This document shows, one piece after another, positions 1-11,793 of a stretch of 64,000 bases of DNA. The DNA comes from Agarophyton chilense (Eukaryota; Rhodophyta; Florideophyceae; Gracilariales; Gracilariaceae). A model generated the notes under the pieces. The model ran no database searches and was not told the DNA's origin. It was given only the letters and a program-made list of their open reading frames with translations. Position numbers and translations under genes: made by a program. Location of the stretch: assembly GCA_030374765.1 (NCBI GenBank), contig JARGXX010000004.1, positions 1,700,883 through 1,764,882 of the forward strand. Reading direction: 5' to 3'. How positions within the stretch are numbered: position 1 is the stretch's first letter; each line of letters opens with the position of its first letter.

Positions 1-230
1 AAGGACACAATTAGGCCATGTTCGCCAACGTGCCTTACTTGGACACGTAGGGGATGTCATTGGGTCATTTACGCCGAAGTACTACACTTGGCCACGTCAC
101 GGATATACTTAAAACATATAGGCCCACGTACCACACTTGACTACGCAGCGCGTCTATATCGGCCATGTGAATGAGGACTTTCCTCGGCCATACTTAAGCG
201 ACATGTTTCGGCCTACTGCAAGTCTCATTT
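1..230. repeat. Degenerate GGCCAnGT-type motif cluster
   Basis: Short variants of GGCCA(T/C)GT and GGCCNAC recur about six times in the first 230 bases, often next to a TACTACACTTG-like string. The spacing is irregular and the units are diverged. It may be the worn edge of a tandem repeat that begins outside the window. No gene is supported between here and about 750. Confidence 0.3.
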
Positions 231-757
231 TTGTATCTTTCTTGGCACCCAACCTGGCGTACAGTTACCTACTTGTTCAGCTTTTATGGCGAGTTTTTAC
301 ACCCTAAATTTCTTCATAGGTCTAACGCGCGACTGGGAGCAGACAGAAACAGGGATGATCTGAAGAGCGGGATCAGGAAAGATCGCTCTAAAGCCGACAT
401 GATAACCGTGCGATTGCTGAGTAGCATTGCTCTCTCTCTCTTGATTTGTTCTTTGAAGTCACATCCATCAAAGTTGCAGTTATTCAAATCGGCTTGGTAC
501 AGCACAATATCTACGTCCGTCCTGCCCCAGAATTCCGAAAAAAGAACAAAGTCTAATGGAAACTCATGAAGCTGTCATTTGAGATTGTAAAAGCTGTAAA
601 GCAATGGAAGAAGCGTATTGAGTCATACATGATTTTCACGACAGAGCTTTAAAGAGTGTGCGGATTTAACCAGCTCTTCAAGAAAAAGGAAAAAGATTGT
701 TCTTCCTCAATAATTATAGCAAAAATATTCCGCGATCTTTTAGTTTCTGGACGAGGA

Positions 758-1520
758 TAGGACATTTTTATTTTCATGAACGCCATACAGAATGAGTTTG
801 AACTCGGAAAAGTCCGAATCGAAGCAAAACTAAACTTTTCAGGGTGTTACATTACAAAGGATACAGATCAAAACATCTTCTTATCAATGCTTCCCTAGAT
901 AGAACGTCTCAAACCAATTGAGCTATCAAAACCAAGAATAAGGGATCGGACAACCGAGCGAACGATGACAAGATCAGACAGTATCGTTCTCTTGCTTGAA
1001 CTCTCATGTATCTAGGCTCTAGACTGTTTCTATCAGCATCATTCACGACATCAGAAATTCAACAAAAACTAGAGAATTTGAAAGTGAAGCATCTCATGGA
1101 GGCAAATGCAATACTGTAAGAAATAAGAAACCTTAGGCCTATGATCAAGTGTATTCGGCACGTTGGTGTCAAAAGTACAACACTTATTACCCTATCTGAT
1201 GCATCTCATGGTTCTCAAGATCTCGCATACGGAAAACAAGGAATTATATGAGAATTCGGGCTTACCACCAGTGTGGACGATAACCATGTTTTCCATCCTC
1301 CGTACTGGTCAAGTACGAAACAGAAACGCGTGACATATTCCTCGTTAGGTGCCAAGATCCTTGCATGTGCCGAAACAAAAGATAGAGGATATGACATGGA
1401 GACGGCATTCGCGAACATTTTCTTAAAGCTCAAGATCATACATCACATTCTCGAGGATTCAAAAATGCTGTTAATGTGGTATTTCACTGAAGACTTTAGA
1501 GGTCTCGGTGCAGTGGGTAT
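758..1520 (+). pseudogene. Ty1/copia pol relic (RT end and RNase H)
   Basis: Broken reading frames on the plus strand resemble the end of a Ty1/copia reverse transcriptase and its RNase H domain. Around 775-890 the frame reads like the region preceding the RT thumb (FELGKV...SGCYITKD). Around 1010-1140 a shifted frame looks like the linker SLKVKHLMEANAIL. At 1273-1440 the stretch with WSSTKQKRVTYSSLGAKIL and ETKDRGYD matches the typical copia RNase H core, where WSSxKQRRVSYSSxGAEIL is usual. Several stops and frameshifts separate the pieces, and no LTR was found nearby. Assignment rests on recognised family motifs; the exact limits are approximate. Confidence 0.6.
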
Positions 1521-1736
1521 TCACAGAAATAACCGCGAAGAGCGGGTGTCGCCTTGCGAGCGACAGTCCTTAGATAAGAACAGAGTGCGCAGAAAGCACC
1601 CATATGTGCCTGAACAATGGTGAAAGTACGTGTATTCACGAGGCAGATGTCCAGATGCGGCAGTACGTGATGCACACGAGATCGGCTCGACAAACCTTGT
1701 GACAACACAAACAACCAGGTAACAATAGAGAAAACA

Positions 1737-1762
<26 letters not shown>
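1737..1762. repeat. (AC)n microsatellite
   Basis: An uninterrupted AC dinucleotide tract of about 13 units. It explains the Cys/Val-rich spurious open frames on the minus strand here. Confidence 0.95.
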
Positions 1763-1768
<6 letters not shown>

Positions 1769-4700
1769 CTGTAAAAAAAGGGCGGTAAACGCGCAACAGT
1801 AGAGGGTATCCTCGGAACAAGAGCTACAGCTGAGAAAGGTTAAGAAGTGATACTATAGAGGCCCCTTTGTGGTAAACCACTTTAGGATTTCTAGGACTCA
1901 CCAAGATGGTGTTTAGGTTGGTTGGTTGTTGGTTGGCCTTCGCCGTCTTCACCTGGGCCTTGCGCCCTTTAATACGCCAAGAGGCAAATCAAGTACTGTA
2001 CAGTAAGGAATACACGTGGCGTGCCACTACATAATTATCTAAATAATACCAAATAAAATATTTGGTGATGGCACCTTACAGAGTACACTAAATACAGTAC
2101 TTCCTCATTCAAATTCTCGTATACCAATCTTTCCATGAAGTAATTCTTCTCATAACTCCTTGTAATCGAGTATAGCCCAAGAAACAGCTTATGAATGCCG
2201 TATCGCGACTTCGTAGTATCTTTGAACGATCGAACTCAGGTGCATCCAGAATGGTACAGTGGTTGTTTGTGTGAGTGCACAAGGGTTGCTGACTTCTTAT
2301 GTCCTAAAAACTGCTGTACGTGAAATCTTCTTTCTTTTATATATATATCTCGCTCCGTTTGTCGGGCTTGCCTGACCATTTTGTTTCTGATTTTTTCTTA
2401 GTCATTTTATAAAAAGTCGTTCCTAACGCAACGCCCGGTTTTTGCGGTTGTTTTTTTGTGAACATCCACTTTTTCTCTTGAAACTTACAGTCATTCGTAA
2501 AATACCACATTTCGTAAACATTTTTTCCTGCAGAATTCCACCAATGCCTCTCGTTTGAAAGAGACCATATCAAGAGTATTTTCTGCAGAATCAAAAACGC
2601 TGTCCTGCATTGATGCGTTTTTAGAATGCATACAAAGCCTTAGCAAAGTCTCTTGGCTGATAGCTTTAGGCACAACAGATATAATAATTTCCTTCTTCAA
2701 TAAATTTAACGCAATAATTGTTTATCATCATAAACAAACTTGTGATAAATGAAAGAAATTAAAATTTGTACCGAAAAGTGTTAATTATACGCAATCGTGC
2801 CACAAAATTTCTGACCGATTGCTCAAAATGCACATTCATGGAAGATAAGTAGTTATTAAAACGGTCTTCTTAGCAAAATTGATTTGCAGACATTAAAATG
2901 GGCGTTAGAAAACGTTTGCGTCAAATTTACGCCCTTCAAACTACTCTTCAAAAGTCTGAATGCAGGGTATTATTGTCAAGAAAATCCCCAAGCTTCAAAC
3001 CGCATGATCTAAAACCTCATGGGGGAAATCAACAAATCAAATACAGATCTCGTTAAAACGATTAAATGAGTGTAATAGTGTCTATAGGACCGGAAAAATT
3101 GTTTCAAAAGTATTATATTTTTTTAAAGGATAATTCTGATCGTTAAACAGCTCCAGAACGATGTTTTAAGTACAAGCACTGTTTTGGAATTCCCAAAGGC
3201 CCGATTTATGTTCTTATGTAAAACATAGTCTACTTGTCATTGAAATGTAAAACTTTTATTACTTGGTTTCTTCAAATTTATTTTTACGAATAAGCGAAAT
3301 TTCATGAAGCGGAGAGTTTCATAAAAAGCTGTAAAAGAGACATAAATGCTTGGAGATCAAAACAAGAAAAACATTTTGTCATAATTTCTAAAAAACAGCA
3401 CAAAAAGTACGATTAGTCATCATATTAGACTATGTTCTATTTCCGTGTAATCAAGGAATAAATGCAATCTACAGACTCTAAATAACTGGAACATACAGCC
3501 AAAAACTCTTCCTTTGATGGTTTTAAATTTTGAAGTATGAATTACTTGATGATTGAAGGAGATATTTCCTTTTGACATGCTTTTTTGGATAATGTGATGC
3601 CAAAAATATTTGCTTGTTGGTGTTCTGCAAATACTCAATTTTGCTACTCCAAAAGTATATCGTTTTAAAGAAGAGTATTAAAGACTTGTTTGAATAGGTT
3701 CTAAAGTCTTTTTGTCAACGAGAAAGTTGTATGATTTTTACTTTCGTTTTCTTTCTTTCTGCTCTTAATTTGAAAATTCAGATCTTGAATGGATTTCAGT
3801 TAGTTTTTAAGAGAAATGCTGGCCTTATATGAGACCAAGCTGGCTTCAGGTAAGGCCAATCCTCCGAACGTGTAGACACTAGTGTCTTAACGACCGCTGG
3901 CCTCATATGAGGCCAATCTGTAAATTTAGGTGCTGATTTTTAGTTATTTTGACCAGATTTTTTCCTGTTTTGACCTCCAAACAGTAAAGACTTGGTATAG
4001 ACTGCTCAAAAGAATATGCGCTTCACGAAACTGCTACCATGTGAAAGAATGCAACTTAAGGAATAAAACAGTATGGAATATATGTTTAACTGATAAGCAG
4101 GCTAATTTCTATCTTAGAATATGAAACAGATACTTTTGGGTGGAAAACCCGTGGTTGCACTCTAAAAAATCGTTTTGGAGCTGTGTATGAAACAAAACTA
4201 CCTTTCAAAACATAACCAATTTCGAATTGTCTCTCCGGTCGTATAGACACTAGGTCTTGTACTGACAGCAAATAATAGCATTTACGGCAATAGCAGGTTG
4301 AGCATTACCATAATTAGGTTTCTTGATATTGATTGCAATTCTATGAATTGACCAGATGCAGCCGTGAAATAGACTAAACTTTTTGCGAAATTGCTAAACT
4401 CTGAAAGCCAGAGCTTGACATTTTTCAACGGTTACTGAAATTTTAGACAGTTTGGGACCTTTTTACAAAACTTTACATGTCTCATGAAGATTTTTTTACG
4501 GCGCTGACGCTTACCCCTGAAACCCAAGCATAAAGTTTAAGTAGTTCGATACTGCCAGAATTCGAAAGTTATAGCCAATCGCATTTGAGAAAATATTGTG
4601 GGACGCTTCGATTTTTGACCGATTAGGGCATCTATTTGACGAAATGACTCAACCATCTCATGTAGCATGCTGTTTTCTACCCTCACTAATCCTACTTATA

Positions 4701-5055
4701 TTCAGCCTTGAATCCAATTCTTTGAAGGCGACATTCCGTTTGACTAAAGAAGGGCATCGGGCCTGACGGGTTTTCCATTCGCTGTTGCTTTCAGAATAGA
4801 TACTAAACAGCGTAATAGACTTACAGCAACAGAGGCGTGAAGCAGTAATGGAGTTTCAGAAGCTACGGTAGTAACCATTAGAAAAACAGCTGTCGATAAT
4901 TAGCGATTGGGATGTTGTCGATAACGCACTATGTTGTAATCGAAGATTACATCAAAGAATAGCTGATGAGAGAGCTACACAATTAGGCGGATCGAGGACC
5001 AGAGATCGAAGGAGTAGCAGGGAGTAGCGGGTGATATAGTTCATGCAAAAGCTGC
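1763..5055. other. AT-rich stretch with no supportable gene
   Basis: Only short, low-quality open frames occur. It holds an imperfect GGTT-rich tract near 1916-1936, a perfect 16-bp palindrome at 3899-3914 with a related imperfect copy at 3821-3836, and a 7-bp inverted repeat with a 3-nt loop at 4935-4951. I see no tRNA, rRNA or convincing exon. Confidence 0.6.
3821..3914. repeat. Paired GGCCTCATATGAGGCC palindromes with a TAGACACTAG core
   Basis: 3899-3914 is a perfect 16-bp palindrome and 3821-3836 is a degenerate copy. Between them lies CGTGTAGACACTAG. A related block recurs in reverse orientation at about 26684-26730, and the TAGACACTAG core alone at about 4240-4255. This looks like a small dispersed repeat family, possibly miniature element ends. 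Confidence 0.5.
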
Positions 5056-5060
5056 ACATT

Positions 5061-5924
5061 TGTAGGACAATGCTCCCAAGGGGGAAAACCTACGAAGACG
5101 TCCAGATCTTCCTCTCACGAGGTAACCGGCGCGGTAGAGCCCTCCCAGGGATCGGCGCGCAATGCCGGGTGTAAGCCGGAGCCGAACCGTCGCGACGGGC
5201 GCAGGGAGGCTGAAAGAAGCCGAGAATATCCGCCGAAGCGGTGCTTGCGTATCCTCTGAGGAGGCAAAACCCACGAGAGTGGCGAGCACGACAGGTGTCA
5301 GTGCGAGCCGCAAGAGCGGGAATTGCCCAATGAAGGGGAGGAAAAGGGAAGGAAAATGGGAACGGAGGCAAGAGGGCGAGGTTGACCACGAGTCGCAAGA
5401 GGGGACTCGGGAATAGCCGGCACTGCCGGGTGTAGCAAACCGTATACACGGGCGGAACCACGAAAGTGGGAATAGATACCCAACACACGAAGGCTGCTTG
5501 AACGTCCAAGGGGGTTGGGAAGCCGTGCACCACGAGAAATCCTTCCGTAAGGAGTTGTATATCCGCGCAGGCGGTTCGACCCAGAGCCAAGATCTGGAAG
5601 ACCAAGATCACCCTTGTTGGGGAGACTTTACTGGACCGGCGGCCGCGAGGCCGGCGGCCTAAGTACTGTAGTCACCGTAGAATAGAATAAATAAAGTCTA
5701 TCCTAAATAGCTAAATGTCCGTCTAACAAAGGGGCCAATCAGGCGGCCACGTGTCGCGCGGGCGCTGCGGCCACGTGTATGGCACCCGGTCCCGCCGGTG
5801 CATCACCGGCGTTCCGGCCATCGCCGTGAAAACGGATTACTCCTACTCATAACGAGGTTGCACGCCGGAGGCTTCGGAAAAAACTTAAGTCCCCAAAAAC
5901 CTCTCTAGAGGACGTTGCTCTTCA
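5061..5924 (-). repeat. 3' LTR of the large Ty3/gypsy element
   Basis: 864 bp, TGTAGG...TCTTCA on the plus strand. It matches 15594-16380 with roughly a dozen substitutions I could count by eye. It holds about 77 bp (near 5790-5865) missing from the other LTR. It contains many mini-hairpins. Open frames shared by both LTRs simply reflect the duplication. Confidence 0.95.
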
Positions 5925-5940
5925 TATCCCCCCCCTTAAG
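5925..5940 (-). other. Polypurine tract
   Basis: On the minus strand the bases next to the 3' LTR read AAGGGGGGGGATA, directly abutting the LTR. This is the expected position and composition for the plus-strand primer of an LTR retrotransposon. Confidence 0.8.
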
Positions 5941-5971
5941 ACAGGGCGAACACCTCGAAGAGGAAGTCGGC

Positions 5972-7747
5972 ATGGCAGCTCGTCATGATAAGAGCGCGTC
6001 CGACACAGGGTCTCCGGAAACCAACACACCTTCACCAAGGATCCCACGCACGCTCTTCGCATCGGATTCCAACCACAGCACACCAACACGCACCATGTCC
6101 AACCCCGACCGTCATAACACATCCGCGACTCCCGCCCTTGGCGGTTCCACCGGCTTCCGGTCCGCGCCCCACCCTGGGGATGTTACCAACCTCGCGTACG
6201 AAAACCGCCGTATTGGCGCCCGCTTTCGCGGACAGGCGGACCCACCGCAGTGGCCGACCTACGACGCCCTTGTGGGTGAAAATCCGAGAACTCGGCATGG
6301 CTCCGCGATGTTGCGGTATGCGCCTTGGTTTCACCCATTGGCTGTCCACGACGAGGATTTGATCCAAACCTACACCGATAATTCGGAGATGCTCCCGGGC
6401 GACCTGCCCGGCGTGGTGACCATGTCCTGGGATTGGCGTAATCGTATCGCCATCCCGGTACACGACATACTCCGCCGACGCGGTGAATCCTCTGCGGAGG
6501 CTCAGGCCGCGCTTGTGCGGATCGCTTATCTCAGGCACCATCGGGCGCCTTTCGAGTTCCCGATACCGCCAAAGGTCGAATTCGACGTCCACCTTTACCG
6601 CACTCGCGGGGAAACGTCGTACTGTGACCGTCTTAACGGATTGGAAACCCTCGCTTGGAGGGGCACACCGATCGCTCGGCAAGAAGCCCTTTGCTGGGCA
6701 CGACCGATTCTTCGGGCAGAGTTTCGCTACCAACCGCGGCAGTCGCGCTCGAACTTCCTTCAAAACTTCATCCGCGATGAGCGGCGTTGGCGGGCCCGGA
6801 CCGGGTATTTCGTACCGTACCAGAACACGGAGATTGAGCGCATCCCGCCTGCTCACCGACGTGATCGGTACGTCAGTCTTCCAGACTGGTGGTCCTCCTT
6901 GGAGGCGTGCTGGGGTTGCTTCATTGAGCTGCCCCCAGTCTTCACCTATGTAGGGTCGTCGTTCTTGAACGATCTCCAGTCGGGGTGGTGGTCCGTCGTG
7001 GTAAGCGAATGGGCCGTCCGCACTGCGGCTTTTATCCTCGCTGAGGCGTACGACCAATACCGATTGTGGTACGTGCCACCGCGTGTGCGGGCTACGATCC
7101 GCCGTTTGGACATGCGCATCCCCCTCGGGGGCGAGGCGAACGAAGAAGAGATGCTGGGCCTCCTCGACTTTGTGGAGGGGGTCCAGTGGGATGAGGTCCC
7201 GCTGGAGAACTCCCAACGCATTCAACCGCGTCGCGGGTCTGGCCCCGGATTCGGGAGGAATACCGCGTTAGCGGGGGATTTCTTCTACTTCAACCCCTGG
7301 GATTACCACGAGATCAGCCGCGAGGAAGCGGAAGCCAACCGGCATGCGCCGCGTGAAGTCCCGGCCGACCACCCGCGAGGGTATGTCGACTCGGGCGACT
7401 ATTACCGCGACTATGCGGATGGTGACCCGATGGTCGACAACGAACCGGAGGGTCCGGGTTACGCTCCGATGGAGGGTGACGAGTCCGGCGAGGCCGGTGA
7501 GCAGTCCGTTGAATACGGTGGTGCGGCTCCATCCGGAGCTGCTGATGAAGTGCGATCGGATTCCTATCCGACTCCATCGGTGGCGGGCCCTCCCGCAACC
7601 GCCGCTGGCACGGAGCGGGGCGAGGTCATCGCGCGCTTCCTTCGGGAGGTGGGGCTTCGCCCTTCCGAGATCTCGAGTGATGTGGCCGCCATGCGGGATG
7701 CCTTAGCCAACCGCCTGGGCGGGGGTCCACCTCGTGCGGAGGAATGA
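5972..7747 (+). CDS. Antisense ORF of the Ty3/gypsy element, unknown function
   Basis: An open frame of 591 codons runs opposite to gag-pol, between the chromodomain and the 3' LTR. I chose the ATG at 5972, which reads MAARHDKSAS; in-frame codons upstream run into the LTR without an ATG. The product has a Ser/Thr/Pro-rich N-terminus (about 1-60), a central region rich in Trp, Tyr and Arg (for example WDWRNRIAIP, LPDWWSSLEACWGCF, SGWWSVVVSEW), and an acidic, Gly/Pro-rich C-terminus. I recognise no domain, signal peptide or clear membrane span. It remains fully open although the element's gag and pol are broken. Antisense ORFs are known in some plant LTR elements, so an accessory protein is plausible; a captured gene or a chance GC-rich ORF are alternatives. 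Confidence 0.55.
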   Translation: MAARHDKSASDTGSPETNTPSPRIPRTLFASDSNHSTPTRTMSNPDRHNTSATPALGGSTGFRSAPHPGDVTNLAYENRRIGARFRGQADPPQWPTYDALVGENPRTRHGSAMLRYAPWFHPLAVHDEDLIQTYTDNSEMLPGDLPGVVTMSWDWRNRIAIPVHDILRRRGESSAEAQAALVRIAYLRHHRAPFEFPIPPKVEFDVHLYRTRGETSYCDRLNGLETLAWRGTPIARQEALCWARPILRAEFRYQPRQSRSNFLQNFIRDERRWRARTGYFVPYQNTEIERIPPAHRRDRYVSLPDWWSSLEACWGCFIELPPVFTYVGSSFLNDLQSGWWSVVVSEWAVRTAAFILAEAYDQYRLWYVPPRVRATIRRLDMRIPLGGEANEEEMLGLLDFVEGVQWDEVPLENSQRIQPRRGSGPGFGRNTALAGDFFYFNPWDYHEISREEAEANRHAPREVPADHPRGYVDSGDYYRDYADGDPMVDNEPEGPGYAPMEGDESGEAGEQSVEYGGAAPSGAADEVRSDSYPTPSVAGPPATAAGTERGEVIARFLREVGLRPSEISSDVAAMRDALANRLGGGPPRAEE

Positions 7748-8080
7748 CCGGAGCTTCCGGTAGAATGTAGGGTGGCGCCACAAGGGCGCCTTTGCCAGTA
7801 GTGAGAAATAAAAAGAAGAGGGTCGCCTTTCCGACGCCCTTTCCCCAGTCTGCTTCTTTCTTTCCGGGGTACCGGCCTTCTACCAGGGTTGCGGCGTTGC
7901 AGGGAACCAGCCTAGCTGGGAGTTCCGTGTTTAACGGTGGGCGCTTCGCGCGCGGACCAGGTAACTGGCACGACCACCAAAGACGTTGGGATAGCGTGAG
8001 CGGTTGCTTCCTTCCCCGCGTTGGGGCATGGACGGAGATGGCGCGTGGCGCCATCAGCCATTCCATTCCGTGTTCACGGT

Positions 8081-8362
8081 TTATCCCTCTTGGGCGTTTA
8101 CCAGCGTGACTGGGAGGGCGGTCCCCGCAAGGCGGTGGTATCTCATTACCGCAGAGCGCGGGAGGTGCTCGATGGGCTCCGGAGTGTCCCACTGCGGCCC
8201 GTATCCGTACCAGCGGGTCCGGTACTGGAGCACCCCGTGCCCATCGTAGCTATGTCCGACGATTCCGTCGAGGACGTACTCCTGCACGTAAACTTGCCGG
8301 CCTTGCCGGGTGGTGGTGACCCGAGCCTCAGCGCCGCGTGATGCTGCGCTCGTTGTCGCCTG
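8081..8362 (-). pseudogene. Chromodomain at the end of the broken pol
   Basis: Directly downstream of the pol stop codon (TAA at 8363-8365) the same frame continues for about 25 codons into a chromodomain: EYVLDGIVGHS, then LQYRTRWYGYGPQWDTPEPIEHL. This matches the family pattern of an aromatic N-terminal strand, a Y.V.W.GY core and a WEP-like motif, here DTPEP. In chromoviruses such a domain at the integrase C-terminus guides insertion into chromatin. Being in frame but behind a single stop, it was presumably once the end of pol. Confidence 0.75.
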
Positions 8363-11300
8363 TTACGGGTCACCAGGTTTGTGATTCCGCTCTGCGGTTG
8401 TTGCCGGGTTGCCGGGGCTGCCGTACCGCTTCGCGGAAGTTGCCGGCGCGGCCGGGTTGTGTTTCCGCTGGGCGGTAGGGGCTTCCCTGAAGTCCGCTCT
8501 AACCGCGAGTTTGCGGGGGTCTTTCCGTCTTGGTGACAGTTCGCCGCAGGCCTCCGCTTGATTTGCGGCATGCGGCGTTCCCATTGGTGGGCAGTTTCCG
8601 CTGTGCGGTGCGCCGTGGGCGGTGAGTGGTTCACCGTCCCGGCGATCCGCCTCCGCGGGGTGGCTGTCAGCGAATGACCGGGATGCCGGGTGCCCATTGG
8701 TCTGATCTCCCGCCCGGGTCACGTGACCTTGAGGACGGGTGGTCGGACCGTCGCGGACGGTTGGCTCCGATTGTTCGGCAAGGGAGGCGGTTTTCGACTT
8801 GTCGTCGCGCCCCTTTTCCCCCATGGGGTTCGTACCGTTCTCAACGGAGTGGCTCGCTAGACCTGCTTGCGCAGCGTCCGCCGGAGTACTGGTATCGACC
8901 GAAACGCTCGGTGTGCGACCGCGAATGTGCGGGGAGCCCTCAGTTGCTTCCACGCGATGCGGAGCGTCCGTAGGGTTTCGCTTCCCGGCTTTGGGTCTTC
9001 GAGCGCCTTGGTTCCCCTTGCGGGGTTGCGTGGCAGTCGGGTTGACCGCTGCGTCCCGCGGGAGCGGATTGGCGTCCGGCGACGATGCCGGTTGCCCGCT
9101 CGGGGGCCTTGCCCGGGGTGTCCGGTTAAACTTCCGTTGCGACGGCGATGCTTCCGCGATTGAGCGGGTCCCCTCCCCCTCCTTAGACGGAGCGACGGGT
9201 GATGGTGGGCTAACCGCATGGCGGGTATAAATACCGCTGCGCGGCGCCCGTAAGGGTAGCTGGCCGCGAGGGCCAGGTGTTTCCGGCATTGCCGGTGGTT
9301 CCAATAAAGTCGGTATATCGAAGAGACCCCGTGAGGGGTGCGGTACCACGGCGGGGCGTGGTGCCACCGTTGTACCCGTGGTATCCGAGGCCGTTTCGAC
9401 GGGGGCTGATGCGTTTTCCGCCTGCGGCGGTGGGGCGGCTACGATGCGGTCTTGTGAAAGACGTTCGTCGTCGCCGTTTTTGTCCACCACAACGGTGCCG
9501 GGGAGGGAGGAAACGACCCGGAACGGACCTTCAGCGACAGGCGAGAGCTTGTGACGCTTGTCGGTCCGGGGGTTGTAGTACTCCCGGCGAACGAACACGT
9601 AGGTTCCCGGCTTGGGCGGTGCCGGTAGTGGTCCGCGTAAGCGGCTATCAAAGTCCCGCTTGTAGGCGGCCTGGGCACGTTCCATGGACTTCCGGGCGAC
9701 CGGTACGAGCTTAGTAAGCCAGTTCTTCCACTTGAGGCGGTATTGACCCACGGATGGGAAAGAGTTGACCCTGTGTTGGGGTTCGACCGCCACTGGCGGG
9801 GGTGTCCTGGAGAGCACAAGCTCGAAGGGAGTCAGACCGGTTGTCCGGTGAACCTGCGTGTTGTAGGCGTAGGTGATAGCATCAGAATAAATGTCCCACG
9901 TCATTGGGTGATCGGATACGTAGGAGCGTAGCGACGCGAGTAGGGTGCGGTTGAAGCGTTCCACCTGCCCGTTTGTTTGCGGGTGGTAGGTGGTAGTAAA
10001 CAGGTTCTTGACGTCGAGGATGCGGCAGACGTCCTGAAAGAACTTAGAGGCGAACTGCTTACCGTTATCGGATAGAACCTCTATCGGAGGGCCATAAACG
10101 AACGCCCAGTGCGTAACGAAGGCGTTCGCAACCGTGAAAGCGGTGATCTTCCGTGAAGGCACGGTGCGCACCAGCTTCGAAAAGCGGTCAGTGATAACCA
10201 AGAGGAACTTGTTTCCCTTGCGCGTCTTGAGTAGAGGCCCGAGAATGTCGATTGCGACAAACTCGAGGGGCGCCCTTGCGGGGAGAAGCTTCATCCGTTT
10301 GGAGTGCTTCCGGAGTTTCACCCGGTTCTTTGCGCATTGGGTGCAGAACTGCACCGTAGCGTAGCAATCAACCGCCATAGCGGGCCAATAAAAGTCCCTT
10401 AGCAGGGTTAGATAAAGTTTTCTCCCACCCGAGTGTCCCCCGAGGGTCGGGTAGTGTGAGAGGTGGAGCACCCTGGTTTGCAGAGTGTGGGGGACCACGA
10501 TCTGGGATCGGTGGTCCACCGTCCGGACGAGGTAACCGATGTCGTTTACCTCGAACGGGAGGTCCTCTCCACCGTTTAGGCAGGCCCGTATGCGCGTGCA
10601 GAACGGGTCGCCGAACTGTTCTCGGATCATCTCCTCGGTGGAGATGGGTACAAAGGTCCCGGGTACGGGTGTTTCATTCTCGCGCACTGCGAGTAGCTCA
10701 TCCATTTCCATGGTGTCTTCCCCGGTTTCGGGCCAATCCGACTCCGTCGGTGTTTCCCCTTCCAAGGTAAAGCACGGGATCTCGTCGACCTCCGGGTCGG
10801 CAAGTGCTTCACCTGTCGTAGGTAATCGAGAGAGGGCGTCTGCTTGGGTGTTCTGGACACCCTTCTTGTAGACGACCTCGAAGTCGAATTCCGCTAAGCG
10901 GAGGCGCCACCGCATTAAGTGGCCAGAAGGATCTGCGATGTTCAGCAGCCACCTCAACGAGGCATGGTCCGTGTACACGGTGAAATGAACGCCCATGAGG
11001 TATGGGCGCAGAGTGGATAGCGCCCAGACCACTGCGAGGCACTCCTTCTCGGAGACCGAGTAGTTGCGCTCGTGGACGTTCAGCGTGCGGGACCAATAGC
11101 CAATTGGTTTGCGTTCCCCCTCGGGGGTGGTTTGGAACAGTGTGCCGCCCACCTGGTGGTCGCTGGCGTCGGTGTCGATGGAGTAGGGAAGCCCAGGTCT
11201 GGGCAAGGATAGGATGGGAGCTGTCGTAACTGCCTTAATCAAGGAGCGAAAAGATTCCGACTGATCGGTGGTAAATGGCGCAAGCTTTGGTGGCTGGCCC

Positions 11301-11791
11301 TTCCGCAGTAGTGCGTTTAGCGGAGCGGTGATATCCGAGAAACTCGGTATAAACCGTCGATAGACGTTGACCAGACCTAAAAAGGATCGGAGCTCCGTTT
11401 GAGTACAGGGCTCCTTCGCCTCGCAGAGGGACTTGATACGAACTTGTTCGATCATTAACCGTCCTGGACGGATGACGTGCCCGAGATACTTCACCGTGTC
11501 GGTGAAGAACTCGCACTTCCTCAACTTGAGGGTTATTCCTGCGTCTCGCAGTACGGTCATCACGTCCCGCACGTGGGTCAGGTGATCGTCCAGGTTTCTG
11601 GAAAAGACAATGATGTCGTCCAATAGACAAGGCACGTGCGCCACTTGAAACGCGACATCAGTATGTCTATTGCCCTTTAAAAGGTGGCCGGTGCATTGGT
11701 TAAACCAAACGGCATCCGCTTGAAGCGGTAGGAACCCGAGTGGCAAACAAACGCGGTTTTGTCTCGTTCCTCTTCCCAGACTGGGACTTGC
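8363..11791 (-). pseudogene. Ty3/gypsy pol, second part: RT end, RNase H, integrase
   Basis: The open frame of 1,143 codons begins out of register inside the RT. It becomes correct near the catalytic motif, which reads LDDIIVFS after a one-base deletion around 11635. It then shows the RT thumb (YLGHVI, ELRSFLGLVNVYRRFI), RNase H (DTDASDHQVGG, TDHASLRWLL), the integrase zinc region (His pair, then CTQC), the integrase catalytic core (FVAIDILGP, LSDNGKQF, HPQTNGQVERFN) and a GPY/F-like module (KLSPVAEGPFRVV). After that comes an unusually long Pro/Ser/Arg-rich region of roughly 430 residues ending at the TAA at 8363. The preceding RT stretch (about 11640-11791) holds another in-frame stop in the true frame. 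Domains are clear; function is lost in this copy. Confidence 0.9.
8387..8658. repeat. Cluster of CCGC-loop-GCGG mini-hairpins
   Basis: Six perfect 4-bp stems of CCGC/GCGG with loops of 3-6 nt lie at 8387-8397, 8426-8436, 8465-8475, 8503-8516, 8598-8608 and 8647-8658. They fall at the end of the low-complexity tail of pol. The same style of hairpin occurs throughout the element. Confidence 0.7.
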
Positions 11792-11793
11792 CA

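Noticed and set aside
314-505. A 63-codon minus-strand frame (VLYQADLNNCNFDG)
   Set aside because: It looks protein-like for about 40 residues but matches no family I know and has no supporting neighbours. The plus strand next to it is a copia relic, so it may be the complement of old pol sequence.
5090-5611. A 173-codon minus-strand ORF found in both LTRs (also 15623-16144)
   Set aside because: The two copies match because LTRs are duplicates. The frame is Pro/Arg/Cys-rich with no recognisable domain.
6032-7225. A 397-codon minus-strand frame overlapping the antisense ORF, in the place of a possible env-like gene
   Set aside because: Its composition is that of a complementary shadow of GC-rich DNA, with no ATG-led signal peptide or membrane helix. 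The overlapping plus-strand frame is longer and looks more protein-like.
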